Shown piece by piece: positions 1-7,813 of a stretch of DNA of 50,956 nt (positions are counted from its first letter, which is position 1; each line of letters starts with the position of its first letter). The stretch is from Candidatus Contendibacter sp. (GTDB lineage Bacteria > Pseudomonadota > Gammaproteobacteria > Competibacterales > Competibacteraceae). The DNA is taken from assembly GCA_029624675.1 (NCBI GenBank), contig JARSSP010000069.1:1-50956 (forward strand), written 5' to 3'. The notes beneath the pieces were generated by a model. The model saw only the letters and a list, made by a program, of their open reading frames with translations, had not been told where the DNA came from and did no database searches. The position numbers and the translations under genes are program-made.

Positions 1-20
1 GTCTTTCAGACCGTTACTCA

Positions 21-53
21 AACCCACCGGCTTTAGCCGGTGGTTGTTTAGTA
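21..53 (+). repeat. IS200/IS605-type right-end hairpin
   Basis: This 33-bp stretch is identical to 29946-29978. It holds the hairpin CCACCGGC-TTTA-GCCGGTGG and ends TTGTTTAGTA. Hairpins of this sort mark the ends of IS200/IS605-family elements. The other copy is the right end of a defined insertion, so this one is read as the right end of an element whose body lies before the window. It stops about ten bases before the antitoxin start codon, so the element probably displaced or replaced the upstream region of that gene. The family assignment rests on hairpin form and recurrence; no transposase is visible. Confidence 0.6.
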
Positions 54-62
54 AAGGCCACC

Positions 63-308
63 ATGCTAACCGTCAACATCCACGAGGCCAAGACGCACCT
101 GTCGCGACTCGTCGAGCAAGCCGCCAAGGGTGAGTCGTTCGTGATCGCCAAGGCCGGCAAACCCTTGGTGAAAGTCGTGCCGCTCAGTGCCCCAGAGCCA
201 GGACAGATGCGGCGGACAGGGTTTATGCGGGGTCAGATCAGCGTTCCCGACGACTTTGATCAAATGGGCCGCGCCGAGATCGAGCAGCTTTTTGGGCGCG
301 AGGGATGA
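63..308 (+). CDS. Type II antitoxin, Phd/YefM family
   Basis: An 81-residue protein starting MLTVNIHEAKTHLSRLV, the usual start of Phd/YefM antitoxins: a beta strand, then the N-terminal DNA-binding helices. The segment FVIAKAGKPLVKVVPL matches the family pattern. Such proteins bind their own operator and neutralise a PIN-domain toxin through the C-terminal tail. The stop overlaps the start of the toxin reading frame by four bases (ATGA, 305-308), the normal translational coupling. AAAGG at 53-57 can act as ribosome binding site. Because the partner toxin is frameshifted, the antitoxin may now be an orphan. The family call is firm; the exact subfamily is not. Confidence 0.88.
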   Translation: MLTVNIHEAKTHLSRLVEQAAKGESFVIAKAGKPLVKVVPLSAPEPGQMRRTGFMRGQISVPDDFDQMGRAEIEQLFGREG

Positions 309-690
309 AGCTGCTGCTAATACGCACCTGCTCCTCTGGGCGGCGGGAATGCCCGAGCGCTTATCACCCGCTGCCCAGGCGCTGATCGACGCGCCAGAGC
401 ACGCATTACACTTCAGCGCGGCCAGCCTTTGGGAAATCGCCATCAAGCGTGGCCTGGGCCGTGATGATTTTCAGGTGGATACCTGGCTGCTGCGCCGGGG
501 GTTGCTCGACAACGGCTATCACGAGATCGCCATCCGTGGTGAACATGCCGTGGCCGTTGATCACTTGCCACCAATCCATAAAGATCCCTTCAACCGTATC
601 CTAATGGCCCAAGCACGGGTTGAGGGAATGACGCTGCTGACCTCCGACAGCACCTTGGCCCAGTATCCAGGTCCAGTGCGCAAGGTATGA
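305..690 (+). pseudogene. VapC-like PIN-domain toxin, frameshifted at its 5' end
   Basis: The expected start ATG at 305 reads MKLLL and then leaves frame. The rest of a PIN-domain toxin continues in another frame from about 319 (NTHLLLWAAGMPERLS) to the stop at 690. PIN toxins of this group begin MKLLLDTHxLLW. Adding one G after the Leu codon at 317-319 would restore GAT (Asp) and the frame, so a single-base deletion both breaks the gene and removes the first catalytic Asp. Later parts look intact, including SAASLWEIAIKRGLG and HKDPFNRILMAQA with its conserved Asp. The family is a Mg-dependent RNase paired with the upstream antitoxin. A sequencing error is the main alternative. Confidence 0.8.
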
Positions 691-956
691 CCGGCGGCTG
701 TGATTTTGAACGGGACATCCGCTTTCACCGGGTCGGTTGCATCCCCAAACTGGTCGAGGCCGTGGTTGCGCGGAGGAAAGGCATTGAGCAGGGTATCGAG
801 CAGGGTCGGGAGCAGACATTGTGTGAATTGTTGGAAGAACTACCGGCGAGCCGGTTTGGATCGTTGTCGGAGGCGGACGCGGCGCAATTGTCGCTCTGGT
901 TCCGGCGGACGCTGACGGCCCCTTTGCTGGAGCAAGGGCTTGCCGGGGAAGAATGA
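687..956 (+). CDS. Short protein resembling the C-terminal tail of Rpn/DUF4351-type proteins
   Basis: An 89-residue reading frame. Its middle, KGIEQGIEQGREQTL, is the Gly-Ile-Glu-Gln linker common near the C-terminus of Rpn/PD-(D/E)XK transposase-like nucleases. The following RFGSLSEADAAQLSLWFRR resembles their DUF4351-like tail. No nuclease core precedes it, so it is probably a remnant that kept an open frame. It is joined by ATGA overlaps to the toxin frame (687-690) and to the next glycosyltransferase (953-956), so it could still couple translation. Function unknown; the family link is from pattern recall only. Confidence 0.45.
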   Translation: MTGGCDFERDIRFHRVGCIPKLVEAVVARRKGIEQGIEQGREQTLCELLEELPASRFGSLSEADAAQLSLWFRRTLTAPLLEQGLAGEE

Positions 957-1861
957 AACTCGTCGCGGTCATCCTGACCCTCAATGAGGAACGCCATCTG
1001 GCGCGTTGCATCGCCAGCCTAAAGGGCTTCGCCAGCGAAATCGTCGTCGCCGACTGTTTCTCCACCGACGCCACGCTGGAAATCGCCCATGCCCATGGCG
1101 CGCGAGTGATCCAGCGCGAATGGGTGAATCATGCCACTCAGTTCAACTGGGCGCTGACTCAACTTGATGGCGATACCGACTGGGTGTTGCGCATCGACGC
1201 CGACGAAGTCCTGACACCCGAATTGCGCACCGAAATCCAGGCCCGCCTGCCAGCCATCGGTTCCGAAATTGAGGGTCTCTATTGCGGTCGCCGCATGACC
1301 TTCCAGGGCCGGTCGATCCATCACGGCGGGGTGTTCCCGGTGCGGGTGCTGCGCCTGTTCCGCCATGGCCGCGGCCAGTGCGAGAACCGCTGGATGGACG
1401 AGCACATCAAGGTGGCTGGCCCGACGGCCGATCTCCGGGGCGAGATCCTTGACGACAATCGACAATCGCTCACCTGGTGGACCGCCAAGCACAACCAGTA
1501 CGCCAGCCGCGAGGCGGTGGACCTGTTGAACCTGGAATATCGCTTCATGCCTCACGACACTGTCGCCCGCCTGCGTGGCGGTAATCAGGCAGGCGTGAAG
1601 CGCTGGCTGAAGGAAGTGGTCTATGCCCGGTTGCCCGGCGGCTTCCGCGCCTTCGCTTATTTCTTCTACCGCTACGTCATCCGACTGGGATTCTTGGATG
1701 GCCAAGCGGGCACGGCGTTTCATTTCCTACAGGGCTTCTGGTATCGCTACCTGGTGGACGCCAAGGTGGCGGAGGTCAAGCGGTACATGGCGACATCAGG
1801 CTGTGAAGTGACACAAGCCATCGAGCAGGTTCTGGAGATCAGACTCAAGGCGAAAGGCTGA
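953..1861 (+). CDS. Family 2 glycosyltransferase, WaaE/KdtX-like
   Basis: A 302-residue GT-A glycosyltransferase. The N-terminal strand VAVILTLNEERHLARCIASL with the nucleotide-binding turn VVADCFSTDAT and the metal-binding DAD (RIDADEVL) are typical of the WaaE/KdtX-like GT2 group, which adds sugars to lipopolysaccharide core or surface glycans. The C-terminal half has an amphipathic region, FAYFFYRYVIRLGFLDG, often membrane associated. It begins in an ATGA overlap with the preceding small frame and stands at the edge of an exopolysaccharide locus, where it probably acts on the cytoplasmic face. Donor and acceptor cannot be deduced. Confidence 0.87.
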   Translation: MKLVAVILTLNEERHLARCIASLKGFASEIVVADCFSTDATLEIAHAHGARVIQREWVNHATQFNWALTQLDGDTDWVLRIDADEVLTPELRTEIQARLPAIGSEIEGLYCGRRMTFQGRSIHHGGVFPVRVLRLFRHGRGQCENRWMDEHIKVAGPTADLRGEILDDNRQSLTWWTAKHNQYASREAVDLLNLEYRFMPHDTVARLRGGNQAGVKRWLKEVVYARLPGGFRAFAYFFYRYVIRLGFLDGQAGTAFHFLQGFWYRYLVDAKVAEVKRYMATSGCEVTQAIEQVLEIRLKAKG

Positions 1862-1939
1862 AGGCGTGAGGTCAAAGGTTGAAGATCAAAGATCAAAACC
1901 CGTTAAAATCCAGCCCATCGTTGAATGAAGGACACAAGC

Positions 1940-2650
1940 ATGAGTAGTGCAACCTTGGATGAAGTCTGGGCGCTGTTCCGCGAAGTGGCGGAAACCCAGA
2001 AAGAAACTGCTCGCCGGTTTGAAGAAACCGACCGCAAGTTTCAGGAGACCGCTCGCCGGTTTGAAGAAACCGACCGCAAGTTTCAGGAAACCGACCGCAA
2101 GTTTCAGGAAACCGATCGCAAGTTTCAGGAAACCGACCGCAAGTTTCAGGAAACCGACCGCAAGTTTCAGGAAACCGCGCGTCAAATCGAAGCCACTGAT
2201 CGCCAGATCAAGCAAATGAGCAAAAAAATCGGTGATCTGGGCAACCGACTGGGTGAATTTGTCGAGGGGCTGGTCAAGCCGGCGGTGGTGCGGTTGTTCC
2301 AGGCGCGGGGGATTGCCGTCCATGAAGTGCATCCTGATGTCTCGGTTGACCGGCATCACGAGGGCATCCAGATTGACCTGCTGGTGGTCAACAGCACCGA
2401 GGCGGTGCTGGTGGAAGTGAAGAGTAAACTAACGCAGGCCGATGTGGACGAGCACTTGGAGCGGTTGGCGAAGTTCAAGCGGATGTTGCCGCGCTACGCC
2501 GACGTGCGGGCACTGGGCGCGGTGGCGGCGATGGTGGTTCCACCGGAGGTGGCGCGCCACGCCTATCGTAGTGGGTTGTATGTGCTGGCCCAGAACGGTG
2601 ACAGCGTGGTCATCCTCAACGACAACCGCTTCCAACCCAGGATGTGGTGA
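1940..2650 (+). CDS. DUF3782-type coiled-coil protein with PD-(D/E)XK nuclease-like domain
   Basis: A 236-residue protein. Residues 20-100 are a coiled coil built from exact heptads (FQETDRK repeated). The C-terminal half carries a PD-(D/E)XK-like core: Asp146 in IQIDLLVV, then Glu160-x-Lys162 in AVLVEVKSKL. Proteins of this design (DUF3782-like) are frequent in filamentous and storage gammaproteobacteria; their role is unknown. The start at 1940 is preferred over the in-frame ATG at 1925 because AAGGA lies seven bases before it. The gene sits between two glycosyltransferases but has no evident link to polysaccharide synthesis, and it may be an accessory insertion. Confidence 0.75.
   Translation: MSSATLDEVWALFREVAETQKETARRFEETDRKFQETARRFEETDRKFQETDRKFQETDRKFQETDRKFQETDRKFQETARQIEATDRQIKQMSKKIGDLGNRLGEFVEGLVKPAVVRLFQARGIAVHEVHPDVSVDRHHEGIQIDLLVVNSTEAVLVEVKSKLTQADVDEHLERLAKFKRMLPRYADVRALGAVAAMVVPPEVARHAYRSGLYVLAQNGDSVVILNDNRFQPRMW
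2018..2185 (+). repeat. Eight in-frame 21-bp repeats encoding coiled-coil heptads
   Basis: Eight consecutive 21-bp units inside the DUF3782-type gene. Units 4, 6 and 7 are identical and unit 5 differs by one base; units 1 and 3 are identical to each other. Each unit encodes one heptad (FEETDRK or FQETDRK; units 2 and 8 are variants). The near identity at DNA level, not only protein level, suggests recent expansion by slippage or unequal recombination. Confidence 0.95.
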
Positions 2651-2695
2651 CAGCGAGGGTGCGGGGGACAGGAGACAGGGGACCACTCGGTACTT

Positions 2696-3454
2696 GTGAA
2701 GATTTCCGTCATCACCGTCACTCGAAACTGCGCCGACACCGTCGCCGAATGTCTGGCCTCGGTGGCTGGACAGTCCTACCTCGACCGCGAGCACATCGTC
2801 ATCGACGGCGCCAGCACGGACGGCACCCTGGCGATGCTCGACGCCCATCGCGCCCAATTGGCCGTGTTGGTTAGCGAACCCGACTGCGGCATCTACGAGG
2901 CGCTGAACAAGGGCATCGCCCGGGCCAGTGGCGAGGTCATTGGCTTCCTGCACGCCGACGACCGCTATGCCGATGATCAGGTCTTGTCGCGCATCGCCGC
3001 CGTCCTAGCCAACCCCGCCGTGGACGCCTGCTACGGCGATCTGCTCTACGTCAGCCAGGACGATCCGCGCCGCGTCGTACGCCACTGGCGGGCTGGCCTC
3101 TATCGTCCCCACCTGCTCGGGCGGGGGTGGATGCCGCCGCATCCCACCTTCTACGCTCGCCGCGCCGTTTACCAGCGGCTTGGCGGTTTCGATCTCGACT
3201 ACCGGATCGCCGCCGACTACGACTGCCTGCTGCGCTTCCTCGGCGCAGGGCGCATCATCTGCGCCTATATCCCCGAAGTCTTGGTCCATATGCGTCTGGG
3301 CGGCGTTAGCAATCGCTCGTTGCGCAACCTCCTGCAAAAATCCCGTGAAGATTACCGCGCCCTGCGTCGCCACCGTGTCGGCGGCCTCGGCGCGCTGCTG
3401 CTCAAAAACCTGCAAAAGCTGCCGCAGTTCCTTAAGCGGAAGGTGAAAGGCTGA
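2696..3454 (+). CDS. Family 2 glycosyltransferase, WcaA-like
   Basis: A 252-residue GT-A glycosyltransferase with a GTG start. It opens KISVITVTRNCADTVAECL. The nucleotide-binding region includes VIDGASTDGT, and HADDRY supplies the DxD-type metal site. A later DLDYRIAADYDCLLRF block is the usual acceptor-side helix of this group. Such enzymes add a sugar to a lipid-linked repeat unit in the cytoplasm. The gene lies 45 bases after the DUF3782-type gene and ends four bases before the convergent nucleotidyltransferase gene. Sugar specificity is not visible. Confidence 0.87.
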   Translation: MKISVITVTRNCADTVAECLASVAGQSYLDREHIVIDGASTDGTLAMLDAHRAQLAVLVSEPDCGIYEALNKGIARASGEVIGFLHADDRYADDQVLSRIAAVLANPAVDACYGDLLYVSQDDPRRVVRHWRAGLYRPHLLGRGWMPPHPTFYARRAVYQRLGGFDLDYRIAADYDCLLRFLGAGRIICAYIPEVLVHMRLGGVSNRSLRNLLQKSREDYRALRRHRVGGLGALLLKNLQKLPQFLKRKVKG

Positions 3455-3457
3455 CCG

Positions 3458-4585
3458 TCAGCGGCCTTGCCGAAGGCGTTTGGCAACTCCCTGCACGATC
3501 CGCACGCCATAAAACCACGGCAGCCACCCCGAATGATGAAAATTGTATTTGCGGCGCATGTAATCGGCATCCGGAAACAGGTTCTGGCCAAGCCAGCGCA
3601 GCCGCGCGGCAGTGGAGGGCAGAGCGCGGAATGTCAGCCAAGCCAAGCCCCACCGCGAGCGGGCCTGACGGGAATCGAATCGTTCGCGGGCGGCGCCCGT
3701 CCGCAGCCGGCGCAGAACCGCCTCGGGCAACGACGTCGCCAACCACGCCTCGGTGGTGCTCAAGCCGTCGAGGCAGGCGCCACATACGGTCCGTTCTTCC
3801 GCCAGCGTCGTGAAGTGTTGCCAGTGCTTCTCGGTGAAGCGTTCCGCCAACCGGTGGATGTCGTACAGCCAGATCAGCCGATCCCCATTGCCTTCCGGCA
3901 AGTGAAAGACCCGGTGTATACAGGCCATCAGCAGCGCATGGACTAGCCCCAGGCTGTGGGCGCTCGGTCCCAACGCGGGGACAGGCACGGCCGCCGCCGC
4001 CAATTCCGTAAAAGGGAAAACCTCCGCGAACAATGCGGCTTTACTTAACCGCCATTGCACATCCACGGCATGGGTCAATTGGCCACGACCGATTTTATGG
4101 CAGTTGAGTTGGTAGACGATCAGATCGCCGGATATGGCGTTCGGTCGTTCGTAGCCGAGGGTTTCGAGCACGCGCCAGGCACGCTCGGCGTCGTCTCGCG
4201 ACGGGAGCAGCAGGTCGGTGTCGCAGCGACTCCGCAGATAGGGTTCGGGATACAGGATATGGGCCAGCGCCGCGCCCTTGAGCAGCAGCACCGGCAGGCC
4301 CTGCCGCGCCAGCGCCTCCAACACCTCCCGCAGTTCCGCCGCGCGTAGCATGTCCACGGCGGCCTCCTGACGGGCGTGTCGGATCAGCGCCACGCGCAGC
4401 GTCGCCGGATACTGCTCCCAGGTGGGAGACCGGCGCAGTTGGTCATGGCACAGAGCCAAAACACCCTCGGCCTGGGCGGTGTCGAGCAACACGGCCTCGT
4501 CCGGCATCGGGCCGGGTTCCGCGCCGCGCAACAGCGCCGCCAGCCAAGCTCTGGCGGGCGCGGGGGATGAGGATACGGTGGGCAT
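3458..4585 (-). CDS. Nucleotidyltransferase-fold protein (NTP_transf_5 type)
   Basis: A 375-residue protein of the uncharacterised nucleotidyltransferase family common in capsule and exopolysaccharide loci. The central part has GLPVLLLKGAALAHILYP followed by RSRCDTDLLLPSRD; the DTDLLL segment supplies the acidic pair expected of a nucleotidyltransferase active site. An N-terminal helical region and a C-terminal helical domain flank it. It is the last gene of a minus-strand set (WbpM-like, GalE, this gene), 18 bases after galE. The substrate is unknown; a role in modifying a polysaccharide precursor is inferred from position only. Confidence 0.75.
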   Translation of the reverse strand: MPTVSSSPAPARAWLAALLRGAEPGPMPDEAVLLDTAQAEGVLALCHDQLRRSPTWEQYPATLRVALIRHARQEAAVDMLRAAELREVLEALARQGLPVLLLKGAALAHILYPEPYLRSRCDTDLLLPSRDDAERAWRVLETLGYERPNAISGDLIVYQLNCHKIGRGQLTHAVDVQWRLSKAALFAEVFPFTELAAAAVPVPALGPSAHSLGLVHALLMACIHRVFHLPEGNGDRLIWLYDIHRLAERFTEKHWQHFTTLAEERTVCGACLDGLSTTEAWLATSLPEAVLRRLRTGAARERFDSRQARSRWGLAWLTFRALPSTAARLRWLGQNLFPDADYMRRKYNFHHSGWLPWFYGVRIVQGVAKRLRQGR

Positions 4586-4603
4586 GACGCGACCTTGTGG
4601 GTT

Positions 4604-5653
4604 TTATTCAGCCGCCCGCGCCGGGCTGCTGTCCCGCGAGCGGACTTGCCAGGTCCAGGCGCTGGCGCACATCTCCCACAACCCGCGCCGAGCCCGCCAA
4701 CCCAGCAGGCGGGCGGCTCGACTGACCTCGGCGTGGCAGGCGGCGATGTCGCCTGGACGACGCGGCGCGAATCGGTAGGGGATGGCGCGACCGCTGACCG
4801 CCGCGAAGGTCTCGACGACTTCCAACACGCTGTAGCCTCGGCCGGTCCCCAGATTCACGGTGATCAGGTGGGTATCCGGTTGGCTCGATTTCCCCATCCC
4901 GGCGCACAGCGCCGCCAACGCCGCCTGATGACCCTCGGCCAGATCCATCACATGGATGTAATCGCGCACTCCCGTGCCATCGGGCGTCGGGTAGTCGTTG
5001 CCGAAGATGTTCAGCCAGGGTTGCGCGCCACTAGCCACTTGGGCGATGAACGGCGCCAGGTTATTGGGGACGTCCCGTGGGCCCTCGCCGATCAGGCCCG
5101 ACTCATGCGCTCCGATCGGATTGAAATAGCGCAGACAGGCGATGCGCCAGGCGGAGTCGGCGCGGGCGACATCGCCTAGCATCGCCTCAATATGCAGCTT
5201 ACAGCGGCCATAGGGATTGGCCGCCGCCAGTGGGTGTTGTTCGTCAATGGGCAGGTAGCGGGGCTCGCCATAGACCGTAGCGCTGGAGCTGAACACCAGG
5301 ATGTTCACTCCAATCGCCCGCATCGCCTGCAACAAGCTGATCGTGCCCTGTACGTTGTGGGCGTAGTAGTCGAGCGGCCGGGTCACTGACTCGCCGACCG
5401 CCTTGAGACCGGCGAAGTGGATCACCGCTTCGATGGTGTGCTGGCGCAGGGTTTGCGCCAGTCGGGCCGTGTCGCGCACGTCGCACTCCACTTGCGCCAC
5501 CGGCTGGCCCAGGATCCGCGCCAGCCGGTCGCCGACTTCGGGGCGACTGTTGCTGTAGTTGTCCAGCAGCACGATCTGATGCCCGGCCTGGGTCAACGCC
5601 ACCGCTGTGTGACTGCCGATGTAACCGGTCCCGCCGGTCAGCAGAATGTTCAA
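4604..5653 (-). CDS. galE: UDP-glucose 4-epimerase
   Basis: Interconverts UDP-glucose and UDP-galactose (or the N-acetyl forms) with bound NAD in the cytoplasm. The N-terminus NILLTGGTGYIGSHTAVAL is the Rossmann dinucleotide site. SSSATVYG and NPYGRCK give the catalytic Ser and the Tyr-x3-Lys pair; FNPIGAHESG and YIHVMDLAEGH are GalE signatures. Length 349 residues, against 338 in E. coli. The start is taken as TTG at 5653, directly before the first Rossmann strand, with GAGGG just upstream. Longer in-frame starts would extend into the upstream gene and add unrelated sequence. It lies 17 bases after the WbpM-like gene in the same operon and supplies galactose-type precursors. Confidence 0.93.
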   Translation of the reverse strand: MNILLTGGTGYIGSHTAVALTQAGHQIVLLDNYSNSRPEVGDRLARILGQPVAQVECDVRDTARLAQTLRQHTIEAVIHFAGLKAVGESVTRPLDYYAHNVQGTISLLQAMRAIGVNILVFSSSATVYGEPRYLPIDEQHPLAAANPYGRCKLHIEAMLGDVARADSAWRIACLRYFNPIGAHESGLIGEGPRDVPNNLAPFIAQVASGAQPWLNIFGNDYPTPDGTGVRDYIHVMDLAEGHQAALAALCAGMGKSSQPDTHLITVNLGTGRGYSVLEVVETFAAVSGRAIPYRFAPRRPGDIAACHAEVSRAARLLGWRARRGLWEMCASAWTWQVRSRDSSPARAAE

Positions 5654-5670
5654 ATCGCCCTCGTTGGGGT

Positions 5671-7653
5671 TTACCTTTTGACCTGTTCCCTGTCGCCGTC
5701 TGTCTCCGCCCCCTCCATCGCCCGCCATACCCAATCCTCGATGCCATTGTCCGGCTGATACTCGATCACCGTTTCCCGCAGGATTGCCCGCACCGCCGGA
5801 TAGTCGAACTGGCGCGAGGCGGTCGCCAACCGCTCCAGGCAATCCCGCACTTGCGGCCATGGGAGGGATTGCTCGCGGGCGCGACGGATCATGGGATGCA
5901 CGGTCGACAGATCGTCGGCTCCGATCAACAGCTCCTCACGCAGCTTCTCGCCGCTGCGCAAGCCGGTGAACTGGATTTCGATGTCGCCGTCGGGGTGCGT
6001 CTCGTCGCGCACCGTCAACCCGGACAGACGGATCATCCGCCGGGCGAGATCGAGGATGCGCACCGGCTCGCCCATATCCAGCAAAAACACCTCGCCACCC
6101 TGAGCCAGAGCGCTGGCCTGGATCACCAATTGCGCCGCTTCTGGAATGGTCATGAAGTAGCGCTCCACCTCGGGGTGGGTTACCGTCACCGGCCCGCCCT
6201 TGCGAATCTGCTCGCGAAACAGCGGCGCCACCGAACCCGAGGAATCCAGCACGTTGCCGAAGCGCACCATGCACAGCCGGGTCGCGCTGCCCTCACCCGC
6301 CAGTCCTTGCAGGATCAGTTCCGCCAGCCGCTTGGTCGCGCCCATGACGTTGGTGGGCCGCACCGCCTTGTCGGTGGAGATCAGGACGAAGGTTTCCACT
6401 TCGGCGGCGAGAGCGGCTTCGGCGGCGCGCCATGTGCCGAACACGTTGTTTTGCACACCCTCGATCGGGTTATGCTCGACGATCGGCACGTGTTTGTAGG
6501 CGGCGGCGTGGTAGACGGTGCGTACCTCAAAGCGTTCCATCGCCACCTGCAACCGTCGGCGGTGCGCCACCGAACCCAGCAGTGGAATCAGTTCGATCGC
6601 CGCCCCACTCTTGGCGGAAGAGCCACCGGAGCCGAGGGTATGGGAGTATTCCATGTTGGCCAACATGGCGCGCAATTCCTGCTCGATGGCGTATAGCGCG
6701 TATTCGGAGCGTTCGAACAGTACCAGTCGGCGCGGGTGCAACGGTAGGATTTGTCGGCACAGTTCGCCGCCGATCGAACCGCCGGCGCCGGTGACCATGA
6801 CGGCCTTGCCGCTGACCCGCGCCCGCAGCAGAGCGTCATCGGGCTGGACCGAATCGCGGCCGAGAATATCCGCCACGTCAATCTCGCGGAATTCGTCGAT
6901 GCGCCGGGCGCCGCTGGTCAGTTCCGCCAGGGTGGGTAGGTTCATGACCCGGACCGGCAAGCGGGCCAACGACTCCAGAATTGCCTGGCGGCGGTGATGA
7001 GAGGTCGAGGGCAGGGCCAACAGGATGAGTGACGCGCCATGTTGGGCGATCAGACGCGGCAACTTGGCCGGCGCCCGTACCTTGAGACCGAGCACCACGC
7101 TGCCCCACAACCGGAAATTGTCGTCCACGAACACGACGGGTTCAAATTCGGCACTGTAGCGCAGGGCGTTGACCAGTTGGGCCCCGGCTTCGCCCGCGCC
7201 GTAGATGATCGCCGAGGCGCGCGGTGTCGCCCGGCGAAACCGCCGACGCAACAGGCGCCGCAGCAGCAACCGACTCCCACCCACCAGCCCCGCCAGCACC
7301 AGCCAGCAAATCAACCAGAACGAACGCAGCCACAAACCATCGCCCAGCAGCACCCACGCCGCCATCATCAACAAGACGCCGGCGCTGACGGCCAGGAGGA
7401 TGGTGTACAGGAGGCTCTCGTCGGCGTAACGCAGGATCGGTCGATAAACGCCAACCACCGCGAAGGTGGGGATGACGACGGCGACCGACAGCGGAAACAA
7501 CCAGGCTACCTCCGGCAACAGCTCCGGCCACATCTCGCCCAGGCGAATGGCGAACGCCGCCCAAACCGCGATCAGCACGGCGAAGGTGTCGCCAACGATC
7601 AGCAGTGCGCGGCGCGCGGCGGGAGGAATGTTGAACAGGGATTCGATCTGCAT
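5671..7653 (-). CDS. WbpM/CapD-type nucleotide-sugar 4,6-dehydratase, membrane bound
   Basis: A 660-residue protein. Four membrane helices in the first ~140 residues are followed by a CoA-binding-like Rossmann domain (IIYGAGEAGAQLVNAL) and a second, catalytic SDR domain (VTGAGGSIGGELC, YHAAAYKHVPIVE, STDKAVRPTNVMGATKR). In this family the usual Tyr-x3-Lys is replaced by Met-x3-Lys, as seen here in MGATK. Relatives convert UDP-GlcNAc to 4-keto-6-deoxy sugars for O-antigen, capsule or glycoprotein glycans. It is the first gene of the minus-strand set with galE, divergent from the export genes. The exact product could be a QuiNAc, FucNAc or bacillosamine precursor. Confidence 0.9.
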   Translation of the reverse strand: MQIESLFNIPPAARRALLIVGDTFAVLIAVWAAFAIRLGEMWPELLPEVAWLFPLSVAVVIPTFAVVGVYRPILRYADESLLYTILLAVSAGVLLMMAAWVLLGDGLWLRSFWLICWLVLAGLVGGSRLLLRRLLRRRFRRATPRASAIIYGAGEAGAQLVNALRYSAEFEPVVFVDDNFRLWGSVVLGLKVRAPAKLPRLIAQHGASLILLALPSTSHHRRQAILESLARLPVRVMNLPTLAELTSGARRIDEFREIDVADILGRDSVQPDDALLRARVSGKAVMVTGAGGSIGGELCRQILPLHPRRLVLFERSEYALYAIEQELRAMLANMEYSHTLGSGGSSAKSGAAIELIPLLGSVAHRRRLQVAMERFEVRTVYHAAAYKHVPIVEHNPIEGVQNNVFGTWRAAEAALAAEVETFVLISTDKAVRPTNVMGATKRLAELILQGLAGEGSATRLCMVRFGNVLDSSGSVAPLFREQIRKGGPVTVTHPEVERYFMTIPEAAQLVIQASALAQGGEVFLLDMGEPVRILDLARRMIRLSGLTVRDETHPDGDIEIQFTGLRSGEKLREELLIGADDLSTVHPMIRRAREQSLPWPQVRDCLERLATASRQFDYPAVRAILRETVIEYQPDNGIEDWVWRAMEGAETDGDREQVKR

Positions 7654-7745
7654 GGAACAGATACTGTAGCATAGGAATCCCAGCGCCGAGGGATCGGAGC
7701 GCCGGTGATGGGGGACTGGGGAACCGCGCCCCGAAACCAGCGAAT

Positions 7746-7774
7746 TTGACGAACCAAGGCACGGTACTCATAGT
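7746..7774 (+). promoter_or_regulatory. Candidate sigma-70 promoter for the export operon
   Basis: TTGACG at 7746-7751 and CATAGT at 7769-7774 are separated by 17 bases, in the 160-base gap between the divergent WbpM-like gene and the PHP phosphatase gene at 7814. Transcription would start near 7781, leaving a leader of about 33 bases. Read by eye against the consensus; not tested. Confidence 0.4.
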
Positions 7775-7813
7775 CAATATCTGACCCTCGGTTGACGGGC
7801 GTCTTGAAAAACC

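Noticed and set aside
305..330. Programmed frameshift in the toxin gene
   Set aside because: No slippery heptamer or downstream structure was seen; simple deletion or a sequencing error fits better.
2018..2185. Regular short repeats as a CRISPR array
   Set aside because: Units are contiguous 21-mers with no spacers and encode heptads in frame.
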